The notes under the pieces are model-generated. The model had not been told where the DNA came from. It saw nothing but the letters and a program-made list of their open reading frames with translations, and ran no database searches. From Kappaphycus alvarezii (taxonomy: Eukaryota; Rhodophyta; Florideophyceae; Gigartinales; Solieriaceae): a stretch of DNA of 64,000 nt. The stretch covers positions 2,356,001-2,420,000 of the forward strand of contig NADL03000451.1 in the NCBI GenBank assembly GCA_002205965.3, read 5' to 3'. Each line of letters begins with the position of its first letter. Positions within the stretch are counted from its first letter, which is position 1. Position numbers and translations under genes: made by a program. Of this stretch, positions 37,490 to 48,599 are shown in pieces.

Positions 37490-40385
37490 CCCCTCAATGG
37501 GATGATAAATTTCCGTTTCTGGGATACTTATGAACAAAAAGACCGATTGAATTAAGAATAGAAGAGGCGTCGCAAACAGTAAGAGATCGTAATAGACCAT
37601 CAGAAGTTTCGGATTCATGATACTCCTGACGCGTTTCTGTCAACCTAAGATCTGTGGCCCAGTCCGCCAAAACCAACATGCAAGACTCCTCGCGACCATT
37701 GATATTAAATTTGTACATCATGAACTTCAACTCTCGGCTATCGTATATGTCTCTCAATTAGTTTCCTATGGCATCGACAATGTTCTGGTTTTCGTACTCA
37801 GTGGCCACGAAGCAGCCGATTCTTGAAGTGTAGTTCCGTTTTCGGCCAGTAAGATAGATAGAAACCAAAGCACCGTCGTCCCTATTTCCCAAAACGGCCC
37901 CACCAGATTTAGTTATTTCGTCGCAAGATACAGCGTCAAGGGCTGCAGTATCATCAATGCTTTCTGAGGTCTTGACGTAATCACACAGGAGGTCTTTCAA
38001 GCAAATCCTTAAGGTGGAAACTGAAGCCATTTTTAATTCCTAACGGGAGGTTGAAATATCACCCTGCGAATCACATAGGCTTCACCCTCGTCCATTTCAT
38101 ACAGTTCCTCGTCATCTAGATTACTCTGAGCTTGTGATTGGACTAAAGGAGCAAAGTAAAACATCTTGTTGGCTTCCAACATTTGCGCGTTTTTGTGTGA
38201 GACTCTTAGATGCCTTTTTCTTCGCGCTGAGCCGCCTCCTAATGAACTCTATGTAACGTTCACCCCAAAACTGGTCGTAATGGATTGGAAGTCCACATCT
38301 TTCGATATTATCATGAAGTTGCAGGAGGAGATGAGTAGTGAGGTTACGTATCCCAGCACGTTTAGGTTCACCGCGAAAATACACAGCCTCATAATGTCCA
38401 TAGAAATCTAAGACAAGACGCCTGAGATCTGCGACATCCTTTTCTGTCAGATGGGCGCGTGACCACAGATCATGTATCAGCGTGAACTTCCTAAATCCAT
38501 CAAGAAGTCTCCGATTCATGTGACCGTCGAAAGCGACGAGCCAGTAGTGAAGTATAAATTGCTTGTACTCTACAGCCTCCCATGAGAGATATCTCGATGC
38601 ATCTTGTGGACGATTCCCAAATGCACTCTCTCGTTTCCATCTGTCAACCGTTCTGAGCTCTGCGTTTACCATATTCCAGCTGCTCTTTGACACATACAAA
38701 AGTCTTCTGGATATCCTAGAAGTTTCCTCATGAGATTTTTGTCCCCTTTGAATATCTGCATTAAATCTTTGGCTATATTGTAGCCCAGATGTATAGTATC
38801 AATCATTTATTGTAGGCCAAATGCATCGTATCAATCGGAAGAGAATGGAAGGCAATTATAGAGGGTAAGGCGTGAATGACAGTTTCGCGTCGAATTCCAG
38901 TTGAGGTAGGTAAAGATTTTCGCCTAGCATCTGATAGAAGAGAGTTAGATCTGAGTCTTCGCATTACATTTCAAGACTCATCAGGGCTCTTTAGCGTAAT
39001 GTTTCCGGGGTAAAAGAATCTGACAACTCTTCTCCTTCTGGCAGTCGGGAACTAAGATTCTTCCTGAACGTAGGACGGGAAACAGTAACTCGTTCTTCCC
39101 CCGTGCTCATTGATATCGTTCACTTCCCGGACAAGAGGGGCAATGAATGTGTCAATTTTGGTGGGCTGCTTTGCCCCCCAACAAATCCGAAATGTATCAC
39201 GTTTCTCGTAAGGTATCTCTCATTTGGCGGGAGGTTTAGGTTCAGACAAGCGAACGGCCAACACTCGTAGCTTCTGTTCTTCAAGACTTGGAACCTATCA
39301 CAAGAAAGAGCGACAAACACATCGAATTTGCAACAGCCCTTTCCGCCGAAAGACTGCCCGAGTTTTTGGTACAACCTAGCATCATCGTAATCGGATACTC
39401 CTGTTGAACCTGTATCCTGAATTCTTCCGTTTCAATATGCATAGAGGTGAGTATCACTCTCATCATTGGCGATCCAGCTGCGCAGTCGAGGTCGCAGCTT
39501 GATATACTCTGATTTGTGATATTCCGGACGCATTCCAAGTTTCATGCAAACGTCGCACTCTGGGCAGGGGCAGATTTAATAGTTTGACTTTCCCCGAGTA
39601 CGGTGTTGGGGAAGAGAGTGTGTTTTCTGTATGATATATAGCATATCACCTCCAGGCCTGAGTACTTAGTGACATCGCGAACGACTGTCAACCAGGTCCT
39701 ATACGGCGCCTCAATATTCCGCAAAATGCCAATAATGACATTATCCTTGATGTAATGGTGCATGGAAAGATCGATCCAGGGCTTTTTTCATGGGCCCATA
39801 CCATAAAGCGCTCCCACGATACCGTAAAGTGTTGCACTGCAGCATGCGACCATACGTCATTGTTTTCGCTGTCGTCGATTTCCATTACAGCGCCCCAGTC
39901 ATTTCCATCGCTGCTTTCAGGAAATGAGTCTTCTTGATTCTCTAATGTAATGTTATTGAAGGAATCGTTGTGCGGAGTGTCCGAGTTGTCTTGCGGGTAA
40001 TCCTCTGTTGAAGTTAAGTTCAAAATCATCACCGTTAGGAGGCAAATATTGTACAGAATTTGAGCGGTTGTCGTGATCCATGTTATAAATGTCTTGGCGA
40101 GATTCACAGGTGTCTTCTGGCTCCACAGATTTTGTCGATCGGACAATCTGCTCTTGATTGAGAACATAATCATTACTCCAATACTTGAATCGTTGAATCA
40201 TCAACTCTGATATCTCCGGGGTGTATCGAGGCCCTCGTTGTAGTAAAAAAATACCAAGCGCTGTTATTCTTCGATTCACAGCACGAAGATTATTCTTCAT
40301 TGTGGCTAGAGATACAGGTTTCCCAGGGTTATTTTTTCCACATCGGCACCTATATTCTGGAAGGCAAATATACTGGTCCATTTTG
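37490..40385 (-). mobile_element. CACTA/EnSpm-type (TNP2-like) transposase remnant
   Basis: Minus-strand frames read in order like a CACTA transposase. Near 40,380 there is an N-terminal Cys-rich start (YRCRCGKNNPGKPVSLATMK), then an acidic linker. A TNP2 core follows near 39,330-39,130: DVFVALSCDRFQVLK, then WPFACLNLNLPPNERY, then VIHFGFVGGQSSPPKLTHS. The helical C-terminal domain at 38,699-38,121 has SRAHLTEKDVADLRRLVLDF and an IHYDQFWGERY stretch like the WQFPMER block. Tail pieces continue to 37,494. The longest piece is 192 codons; the rest is split among frames, so the gene is dead. No CACTA terminal repeats were found at either edge. Confidence 0.65.
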
Positions 40386-42639
40386 GTACCCTAGGAAATA
40401 TCACGAGTGCGGTGACTTCTGAACCTTGAGTTACCCAAATGCACAACGATGGCTAGGGACCGGCTGAGACGAATATCAATATTGTGTTAAAATCTTCAAA
40501 GAACGTCAAGGACCCATATTCTATATATCTGTCCTGCTGAGTTGAGACAGGACAGCCATAAAGAAACTTCCAAACCCGTAGGCTTTCGCTTGAAACGAAA
40601 CGAAATAGTTTCTTCTGGAAGCCAAGAACAAGGCCTTTCCACCAAGTGAATGCGGCACCTGGGCATAGATATACCCCATCTTTCGTTCATTTACAGTGGC
40701 ATCTGTAGTCACAACTCAACATCCAACAATTCTGCTTCCTGATCGAACCTTTATCAAACTATGTGTGATAAGGGATGCCGCCACCACCGATTCGTAGACC
40801 CTAATAAGGGGAAAACAGCTGAAGGATTAACCAAGGACGGGAATCGGTCCATCAACATCTCACTCCATCTTGCTTCCGTTATTCTAGCTCATAACGCAAA
40901 GTATCTGGACAATAGTTACATGCAGTACGGTCACTTTCTATATGGTGCAAAGGATGAAGAGAGAAATCGAAAAGCTCTGAAAATCGTTGCTTTGCACTCA
41001 CGAAACGCACTTGGAGATGATTTCGGTAGGTAAAAGTCGCCAAAGGTACCCTGACAAACGATGAAGGAAATCACAAAATGTATTTCAGATGATCCGAATA
41101 ATAAAAAGTTCATACAAGGAGAATTCAACCTGGTGATAAAGGAGCTCATCAGTCAGAAATTGGCCAGCAAAGGACGTACAATTCGGAACAGGAAGAAGAG
41201 TGAGATCGCTGAAGCAAACCAAGACTCTGATCGAATTCTGTCGGCTATGGAGCAAGGGCGTTCGTCGTCAAAAATGTTGAATAGTAGACATTGAGATGGA
41301 GATGCTGCGAGATAGGCTCGCAATGCGCTCAATGAAGCAAACCTTGTTTCAATGCAGACTGTTGCTGAACTGTCACTCTCAAATCTTGCACACCATCGTG
41401 CAACAGAAACGCAGAAAATGTACAGCATTGAGGACGAGCCTCAGAATAAAAGGTAAATTTCCGATCTGGACATAGAGATGGAATACTGCCATGATGATGA
41501 TGGCCTAATGAGTGATTTTCCCCGTAAGGATAGCGAAAAGGAGGAAATAGTAAGCATAATATATTAGGAAGACATAGTTAGACTGGAAGGGAGGCTAAAA
41601 GAGCTGAATAGAAATTTTACTGCACAAAACCGACCATCTAATTCGGGAATAGCTGTTGGAGGAATCTTTTTCCCTGTGAGTCGAGCCGCACTTCTGTCAA
41701 CGCTGACAACCAGACGCAGAGGAGATATGGACGTAACAAATAGCAGGACGGTACGCTTCCGTAACGAAAGCAGAAATGAAACTCGTTAGATGACTAGTGG
41801 TGATAATAATGCATTCATGCCTCATTCGATTCTGGTATCGAATGGCTGTCTTGGCCCTTAACTTCTTGTGATGACTACCGAATATATATGTGGTGGTGGT
41901 AAGAATTTGCTGTTTAAGACGTAGTGCATAAATCTATTGATGGTTTTTTTAAGTCATGAAGTGTTCATGTCTAGTCCCGTGCGTCGAAATTAGTCAAAAC
42001 GAGCAAAGTTAGTCAGGCATGAGGGCCGCTTTGGGTTTGATGGTAATGCGACGAACATCGAAAGAAATTAACAGACCCTCTTTTCACATATTCTGAACAC
42101 GGGTTAATCTGTTGATCGAGAGTGCGCATGACAAGACCCACGACTTCGAAGGGGGCGGGATGAAATTGAGTGGAATCCAAGTGAAATACTTGACACCCGT
42201 TGGAGGCAAGAGAAAACCCTCCAGCTACGTTTCCAAACTGTACAGTTGTCAAATGATCGCTGTGGATGGATTCTGCCATGGGAGTCAATCAACAAGGAGT
42301 CTGGTAGGTTGGTGTATGAATCGCTGGTAAAAGTCGTGTAGTGCGCGCTATCCTACTGATGGCGAATAGTAGAGGGCACAAATTACCCGAGGATCCTTCC
42401 TCCATTTTCTCTGTATTTTCCTTTTCCTCTCTCTCCCTGGAGTGGGTTTCGTTCAGGTAGCTAAATACTCTTCGTTCACCTGTAGTTCTTCTCGTCGCTG
42501 ACCCATCGGCGGCATCCTTTGCATTAGCATGGGATGAGCTATTATCTTTCCTCATTCGCGACGTGTCCCAACTACTAGCTCCAGTCGGTCACCTCTTATT
42601 CGCGTCGGGCTATACCTTGTATAGCAACTGCTTGCAACC
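40386..42639. other. Unassigned; decayed coding-like stretch at 40,761-41,450
   Basis: Plus-strand frames at 40,761-41,033 and 41,061-41,294, with text continuing to about 41,450, are polar and helical. The last part (LSNLAHHRATETQKMY) has a His...Thr...Tyr spacing that recalls tyrosine recombinases, but no Arg box was found upstream, so no function is assigned. It may be a second gene of the CACTA element. The remainder shows nothing I recognise. Confidence 0.35.
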
Positions 42640-42935
42640 CAGCTCCCGTCATGTAGCCGTGCATCGGTTCCCCCCATGTAACCGTTGTCTACACTCTGCG
42701 ACATGCCCCGGCTCCCTTCTTGTAGCCGTGCATTGGTCGCGCTCTCGCTACTGTGCTGTAGCCGCTTTTCTGCATTCTTCGCCATGCACCGGCTCCCGTC
42801 ATGTAGCCGTGCATTGGTCGCGCTCTTGCTCGTGCTGTAGTCGTTTCTTAGCGTTCTGCGACATGCACCGGCTCCCATCGTGTAGCCGTGCATTGGTCGC
42901 GCTCTTTGCTACAGTGCTGTAGCCTTCGCAATAGT
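42640..42935. repeat. Minisatellite, about 70-81 bp units, four copies
   Basis: The core TGTAGCCGTGCATTGGTCGC recurs with starts of GTGCAT(T/C)GG at about 42,659, 42,728, 42,809 and 42,888, spacing 69, 81 and 79 bases. Units also share GACATGCACCGGCTCCC and GCTGTAGCCG. The long minus-strand frames across it are produced by the repeat. Confidence 0.8.
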
Positions 42936-43523
42936 CGCGATACGAGTTTGCATTTACTGCTTTCACACTTCGATTACATTCACTCATATTCCGTGTAACA
43001 CGTGGCATATGACAACAGTACAGTACACTACCGCCATACACAGCTTCAAAGAAACTCATTGTAGGACAGATCGAAGAAGTGATCTGGCACGTATTCACCG
43101 GCCTATGTTTAAAATTGCTTAAAATAATAAAAAATATCATCACACGTCATCATGATTAGTCGATTCTTTCATACACCTCACGTTACCCATCCCAACACGC
43201 CACACCATTCCGACCCACAACACTATTCCCCAACCCACCACGCCGTCCCAAGTTCTACTGATGCCATGAAGTTAATCATCAAGTTGCGCCAAGTTTTTTC
43301 TAGACAGACGGTGGTTTTTGTGCGTGCGAGCGACGACTTCCTCCAAAGCGCAGAGTGCTGCAGCAGCGTCTTGCATGGGGTGGTTGGCAACGACGGGTGC
43401 TAGTGGGATGGATAGGCAGGCATGTAGGGCGGGTTGTGCGGTTGGGAGGGATTCTTAGGCGAAAGTTACGGTGACTCCACTACACTAATCCCTATCCCTT
43501 CCAAAATCTCCTTCCCGTCAAAC

Positions 43524-44408
43524 ATGCCGCACTCCAACTTGCCCGGCCGCATCCTGGCAGCCCGCAAGCGCGACTCCGCCCTCCTACACGCACGTCCCCG
43601 TCGACAAACAACCACACCTCATACCCACCAACCCACCTTACAACCCAACCCACGTCTCCAAGCCCTAACCCGAACCCTGTTATTAACAATCGTTCCCCTT
43701 CTCTACTTTCTATCCACCCTTCGCGTCTACACAACTCCCCTCCCTCACATCCCCCACCTCACTCCCCCACCACAATCCATCTCTGGCACAACAGCCATCG
43801 TCGCCGCCTGCCGAAACAGTAACCACCTCCTTCGCCACACCCTTCCCAACTGGCACGCCCTCCCCGTTACACAGATCATCCTCGTCGACTGGTCCTCTTA
43901 ACCCCGTCTGCAAGATGAGCTCGACCCCTTCCCAGACGACCCCCGTGTAAATCTAATCCGCGTCGACGCCGAACCAGCATGGTGTCTATCCCGCTCATAC
44001 AACCTCGCCATCTCGCTCGCAACAACCGAGACCATAATCCGCGTCGACTGCGATACAGCCCTCCATCCAACCTTCCTAACGCGCCACCCAACCAATAAGA
44101 TCACCTTTTTCGCAGGCGACTGGCGAACCGCCCGCGACGAAAACGAAGCCCATCTGAACGGCATGCTGCTCGTCCCTCGCGCCGCCTTCTTCGCGGTGGA
44201 CGCCTACGACGAGCGCGTCCAGACCTACGGCTGGAAGGACGAGGAGCTGTACATCCGTCTCGTTTCACACGGGCTAACACGCCGCCCGCTGCAATTCGAA
44301 GTCGTGCGCCACGTCACCCACGCCAACCAGATGCGCGTGGGCCGCGCTGACATCCCGGCCCGCGTCAGCATCGAGCGCAACGCGCACCTGCTGCGAGATG
44401 GGCTTTGA
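43524..44408 (+). CDS. Golgi-type glycosyltransferase (GT2/GT7-like), one in-frame stop
   Basis: The predicted protein has 294 codons and type II membrane topology: about 55 basic N-terminal residues, then a membrane anchor (LLLTIVPLLYFLSTLRVY), then a catalytic domain facing the Golgi lumen. The domain opens with TAIVAACRNSNHLLRHTLPN and IILVDWSS. It has a DXD-type metal/sugar-nucleotide site (RVDCDTAL) and a GWKDEELYIRL block like the GWG(x)ED motif of galactosyltransferase families. It probably adds a sugar to a secreted polysaccharide or glycoprotein; the donor is unknown. A TAA at 43,899 interrupts an otherwise continuous frame just after VDWSS, so it is either a young pseudogene or a sequence error. 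Codon use is GC-rich and C-ending, unlike the surrounding repeats. ATG 43,524 is preferred over an upstream in-frame ATG at 43,434 because the leader there is not conserved-looking. A LINE tail starts about 115 bases after its stop. Confidence 0.65.
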
Positions 44409-44524
44409 CACCGTTTGCAGTCTGATGCGGCGAAAGAACCGAGTATGAATCGGCTATTGCGGCCGGGAGCAGTGCCTTCGTCACTATCCGGCGGAGAACA
44501 GACCCGATGGTTACACTGATTCGT

Positions 44525-45187
44525 ATTAATATCGGGGGCCCAGTGCAAGAACCGACCCTCGGGGATCACGCCGCCGACCTCTGCTGCCCTGGTTTCGGCC
44601 GTCGTCACCGCCATGACTCGTTCTGTCATGCGTTTGCGACACACGTTACCCGGGCCGCGGGTCTGGATACTCGGCACGAGGTTCCGCTCCTCGTCCCGGG
44701 CACTCAGCTCCGGCCCGCCGATATCCTTGTACAACCCCCCCGAACCCCGGAAGGCACAACGTTGCGCCCCATAGCGTGTGACATCACTGTCGTCTCGCCG
44801 TTAAAGGCCGCAGTTCGCACCAAGGCGACCCAGGTTGCCGGTGCCGCTGCTGAAGTGGCGGCCCGCGACAAGTTTACAACCCTTGAACGCCACCTCGCCC
44901 GACGCCTACCCGCTCCCTCAACTGGCCCATCTTCTGCGCCATACAGGCCGAACTTCACGTTTCGACCTCTGGCGTTTGATTCCCTGGGCGCCCCTTCCCG
45001 TGGTACCATTGCGTTTATCGAGGAATTAGTTCCGCGGATCGCGTCCAAGTGTCACTTGACACCGGGTGTTATCCGCCGCCGTATCTACCAGCGATTGAGT
45101 TGCACCCTCTGGTCATCCATTGCTCAAGGTATCCTGTCACGAGCCCCGATGCGCATGGACGACGAGGTATATCCGGTTAGATCTTAG
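44525..45187 (+). mobile_element. LINE tail A: restriction-like endonuclease domain, open frame
   Basis: An open frame of about 220 codons carries LGDHAADLC (the His and last Cys of a zinc-binding CCHC), RRHRHDSF (R/KHN-like), RPADILVQ, then ACDITVVSP. The last two give PD...D as in the restriction-like endonuclease of R2/R4-type non-LTR retrotransposons. The C-terminal end is YQRLSCTLWSSIAQGILSRA. No reverse transcriptase lies upstream, so the insertion is 5'-truncated, probably within the zinc-binding motif. The frame is intact and GC-rich, so the insertion is recent. Its 3' end recurs at 21,196-21,268. Confidence 0.75.
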
Positions 45188-45339
45188 CCGTATAGTAAGG
45201 ACGTGCGCAGTCCTCAGTACTGGAGATGCTGAGGGGGAAAAAGAGACCTTTCAATTCATGATTTCTAGTGGGGGATCAGGCAAGAACCCCGTCTGGACGT
45301 CAGGTGGTGGGGTATGTTCTCTGTTTTCGGTGATTAATC

Positions 45340-46000
45340 ATGACTGCGGTGTACTGTAGAACAAATGCTGAGACACGTGTCGTAAGCTTCCGGAATTCAG
45401 ACATACTGTAGGATGCTTCCCTTGGCGGTCAGCAGTGAAGTTACTTATGTCATGGAGCGCCTGGAGATCGGTTGCCCAAATTGGTTCGTAAATGTCGATG
45501 GCCACAGGTAGAATGTCCATACCCTCGGCACGACAAGGTAGCGCGTAGTGTTCCCTTTTGCGTTTTTCGGCTTGTGTCAGTGCTGACAGACCTCCATCTG
45601 CGTGGTTGCGATATGGCGCGGGTGAGGACTGACAATGGTCACGTCAATACCCTGCAGTGTGGGCACGAATAAGGGGTCGTCGATTGGGGTCGTCGGGTGC
45701 TCGGCTGGGCTCTTGTGAAGGTCGGCGGCAAAGACTCGCTCCCGAATTACGGTGAGGGAAATGGTCGGGCTAGTAAGTTCCCGGTATAGAATATCCCGAA
45801 AACGGTTGTGACGGCGCACCGCACCGACACCCCCATTGCAAGTTGATGCGTGGTGGCCCACGGTATCCAGGAGCGGTGTCGATACTGCATGCATTAAACT
45901 TCTACTACGGTGTGTTGCTAGCCAAGTACTAACCTGGTGGTCCACGTCACGAAAAAGAGCGCAGCGTATGCGGCGAGCATTATTGAAGCCGAGCAACTGC
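45340..46000 (-). mobile_element. LINE tail on minus strand (RRHN endonuclease family)
   Basis: The 139-aa minus frame 45,996-45,577 has VGHHASTC, RRHNRFRDILYREL (a textbook R/KHN motif), then IDVTIVSP as the second acidic part of PD...D. Coding-like text continues in other frames to about 45,340 (PVAIDIYEPIWATDL). It is a different family from tails A and B, reads the opposite way, and overlaps the 5' edge of tail B by about 60 bases. It has frame breaks downstream of the endonuclease motifs. Confidence 0.65.
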
Positions 46001-47106
46001 GATGCCCTGACGAGCCCGATGCGTTAGAACACCGTGAGTATAGGTACGCGGAAGCGGATGGACACCTTCGGGACTTTGTACGACAGCTCCAAGCATCCTT
46101 TCCGAACGAACAAGGCAGTCTTCCAGAAGCACTGACAGCGGCCAGCCTTGCTGCCAAGCCCTGGCAGCAAGGCTGGCAAGCCCGATAATCCACACAACGT
46201 TCTATATCGAGCCTGGTGCGAGTCGGCAGCAAAGTCCTTCTGGAAGGATGATGAATGGGCGAGATTCCCCAACCCCGCAACGCACTCGGAAGAAGATATT
46301 CGGCGAAGGATTCGCCGCCAAGCATACATGGGGGCGCCTGCAGCAGCGTTCCTGACTGCGCATCCGTCTGTGGTCAACCGAACGTACGACGAGATGTGGA
46401 CAGTAATGCTCCGTCGCCATCTGGGAGTGCCCGTATTTGATGACACTGCTCCGCTGCGGTGCGCGGAGTGCCACAGGCCCATGGACGCTCTAGGAGACCA
46501 TGCAGCAGACTTATGCAACAAAGGTCTCGGATGGACCAACCGTCACACAGCGGTGGTAAAGGTACTTGGCCGAGAGCTGTTCAAGGCAGCAGGAGTCAGC
46601 GTTCAATACGAAGTGAAGTACCTACTTCCTGGACTGAACGCGCGACCCGCGGACATTCTGGTGTACCCAAGGTCTGATGCAACAAACACCCAGTCCCCTC
46701 TCCCAGTGGCGTATGACGTGACTGTATCATCCCCGTTCCAAGAGAGCTATAAGTCAATGGCAGCACGAGAAGCGCGAGCTGTTGCAAACGCAGCAGGAAA
46801 GCGGAAGAAGGGAGGCTTACTACGAAAGCGGCAGCGATTCCAGGCGAGGCAATGCCGGGACGATCAAGGCTAGGATGGGATTTTGTACCACTAGCCTTCG
46901 ACCCGTTAGGAACACCCTCTTCAGAAACATCCAAGGTTATAGAGACATACGCGGCAGCAGTAGCGTCTCGTAGCGGATGCTCGACTGGGGGAGTGAAGAC
47001 TCGCCTGTATCAGAAGCTTAGCTACTCAATCTGGTCAACATGTGCAGCATCCGTAATTTGTCGCGCACCGCAACACGCAGAGCTTAATCACCAAATTCCA
47101 ACTTAA
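45937..47106 (+). mobile_element. LINE tail B: longest restriction-like endonuclease tail
   Basis: It starts with about 80 codons of a linker (YAEADGHLRDFVRQLQ), then after a frame change near 46,150-46,190 the main frame (to 46,873). That frame gives MWTVMLRRHLGVPVFDD, a complete zinc-binding motif (CAECHRPMDALGDHAADLC), NRHTAVVKVL, RPADILVYP and AYDVTVSSP. A further frame change near 46,850 leads to the C-terminal end (YQKLSYSIWSTCAASVICRA) and a stop at 47,104-47,106. It is similar to tail A throughout, so A and B are related families or diverged copies. No reverse transcriptase is present. The tRNA-Gly gene lies 166 bases past its end. Confidence 0.75.
46141..46177. repeat. Perfect 16-bp hairpin inside LINE tail B
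   Basis: GCCAGCCTTGCTGCCA (46,141-46,156), loop AGCCC, then the exact complement TGGCAGCAAGGCTGGC (46,162-46,177). It lies where the reading frame of the LINE changes. Confidence 0.95.
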
Positions 47107-47272
47107 TTTTAAGTACTTTGCAACGTTGCACATTTGGACTGTCCACCAATGATAAAAAACACACTCCGAAAAAGAGGGGGGAGGGAAGTAACATATTACA
47201 CGTTGCCCACGTGGCAAAATTTCCGATGAAATTACTAAATATTTGTTTGGGCTCGTCGAAATTAGCTCAGCA

Positions 47273-47343
47273 ACGCCGGTGGTATAGTGGTAGCATACGC
47301 CCCTGCCACGGGCGAGACCCGGGTTCAATTCCCGGCCGGCGTA
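47273..47343 (+). tRNA. tRNA-Gly (anticodon GCC)
   Basis: The 71-base gene folds fully. The acceptor stem ACGCCGG pairs with CCGGCGT. The D arm contains GTATAGTGGTAGC. The anticodon stem CGCCC/GGGCG encloses loop CTGCCAC, with anticodon GCC at 47,305-47,307. The variable loop is short (AGAC), and the T arm CCGGG-TTCAATT-CCCGG carries the B box. The discriminator base is A. There is no intron and CCA is not encoded. The first base pair is A-U rather than the usual G-C of tRNA-Gly. LINE tails lie on both sides. Confidence 0.95.
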
Positions 47344-47347
47344 CTAC

Positions 47348-47352
47348 TTTTT
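47348..47352 (+). terminator. RNA polymerase III terminator of tRNA-Gly
   Basis: A run of five T begins five bases after the tRNA 3' end, the normal polymerase III stop signal. Confidence 0.85.
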
Positions 47353-47429
47353 GAGGTATTCTAGTTGGCGAGAAGTGCTTGAACTGGACTAATATTTCTC
47401 AAGTTATTTTGCCATTCCTGGCGAGGTCC

Positions 47430-47700
47430 TGCCCGGACGATCACGGTTAGGATGGGGTTTTGTGTCGCTGGCTTTTTGAATCGCTAGAGGATCACCTTCT
47501 GAGACAGCATCGAAGGTCCTAGAGAAGTACGCGGCAGCTGTCGCGTCTCGTAGCGGCTGTTCTACGGGGGGAGTGAAGACTAGTCTGTACCAGAAACTCA
47601 GCAACGCTATCTGGTCCACGTATGCGGCGTCTGTAATAAATGCCTGCAGCACGCAGAATTTAGTCACCAGTGAGCTTACGCAAAAACAGAATTCTGAAAG
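47430..47700 (+). mobile_element. LINE tail C, short 5'-truncated copy of the B family
   Basis: The sequence CGATCACGGTTAGGATGGGG and what follows parallels the end of tail B. In translation it gives GRSRLGWGFVSLAF, then YAAAVASRSGCSTGGVKTSL, YQKLSNAIWSTYAASV. It starts downstream of the endonuclease motifs, so only the C-terminal end is present, and it has one or two breaks. It begins about 90 bases after the tRNA gene. Confidence 0.75.
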
Positions 47701-48049
47701 GTCTTTAGAAATCGGTAGTATGATAAATTTCTGAAAAGTATTTCTGAACTTATTTTCTGAAATTTGAAAACGTGTTTACGCATGAACTGGCGCGAAAACT
47801 CCTACTGCACGATCTTTACTTCTCACAACCATTTCTCACGGGCCTTCACTAACTGGTCACATTTCAGCAATTTACCTCACGACTTCATTCCAGAATTCTG
47901 CAATTGAATTACAGATTGTAATTCTATTGCTGAAATTTGGCAGTTTTATTTCTGAATTCTTTGTGCGCAAGCTCTCAGGTAGAGAACCCTAGTCAAAATT
48001 AATTTTTTAGCGACTTCACTGTTTTGCACATACAGTACAAATAATAATT

Positions 48050-48358
48050 CGTTCAAGAGCCAGGGCTTTCAACCCCCTCACAAGCCTCAACGCAGCCCAC
48101 GCAGAGAAGCAGCGGAAATGCCAAGGGTTCCTTGCTGAACTGCCTGGGAGAAACAGGCTGGTTCCTGTTCCCATCTCAACGCTTGGAGGATGGCATCCGG
48201 CGGCGTTCTCCGTCGTCAAGGAACTCGCGAGAACTGTTGCCACTCGCGCAATGGAACGGTTTTCGAAGTTTAGATGCATTCTTTTACAGCGGCTCTCCGC
48301 ATTGGCAGTAACCTTCAATGCCGCTTGTTTGCTGGCTGGCCTCCCCTCCACCTGGTAG
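48050..48358 (+). mobile_element. LINE tail D1 (TLGGW family), open to its stop
   Basis: One frame with no ATG is open from about 48,060 to the TAG at 48,356-48,358. It begins ARAFNPLTSLNAAHAEKQRK and includes LVPVPISTLGGWHPAAF, then CILLQRLSALAVTFNAACLL. FxPL...TLGGW followed by LFQRLS-like text is typical of the extreme C-terminus of non-LTR retrotransposon proteins that carry a restriction-like endonuclease. It is a third family beside A/B and the minus-strand tail. Confidence 0.6.
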
Positions 48359-48599
48359 ATTAGAGTGCCATCTACAGTTTTCGATGCATTGTACGGTTTC
48401 GCAAATGGCTTGGCCAATATACGGTATCTACGCTCCGGTACAAATTTACTGGGTACCAACCCACATATCTACCACAGTAAATTAACCCCCATTTTCTCTC
48501 TATAATTCGTTTACTCATTACATTAAAATTAAAGTGATATGTACAGAACATATGTATGTGTATAGTATATTTTGAAGACCCCTCAATGAAAACACTGCA

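Noticed and set aside
42552-43143. Repeat-protein frames on the minus strand
   Set aside because: They follow the unit of the minisatellite and have no start or domain of their own.
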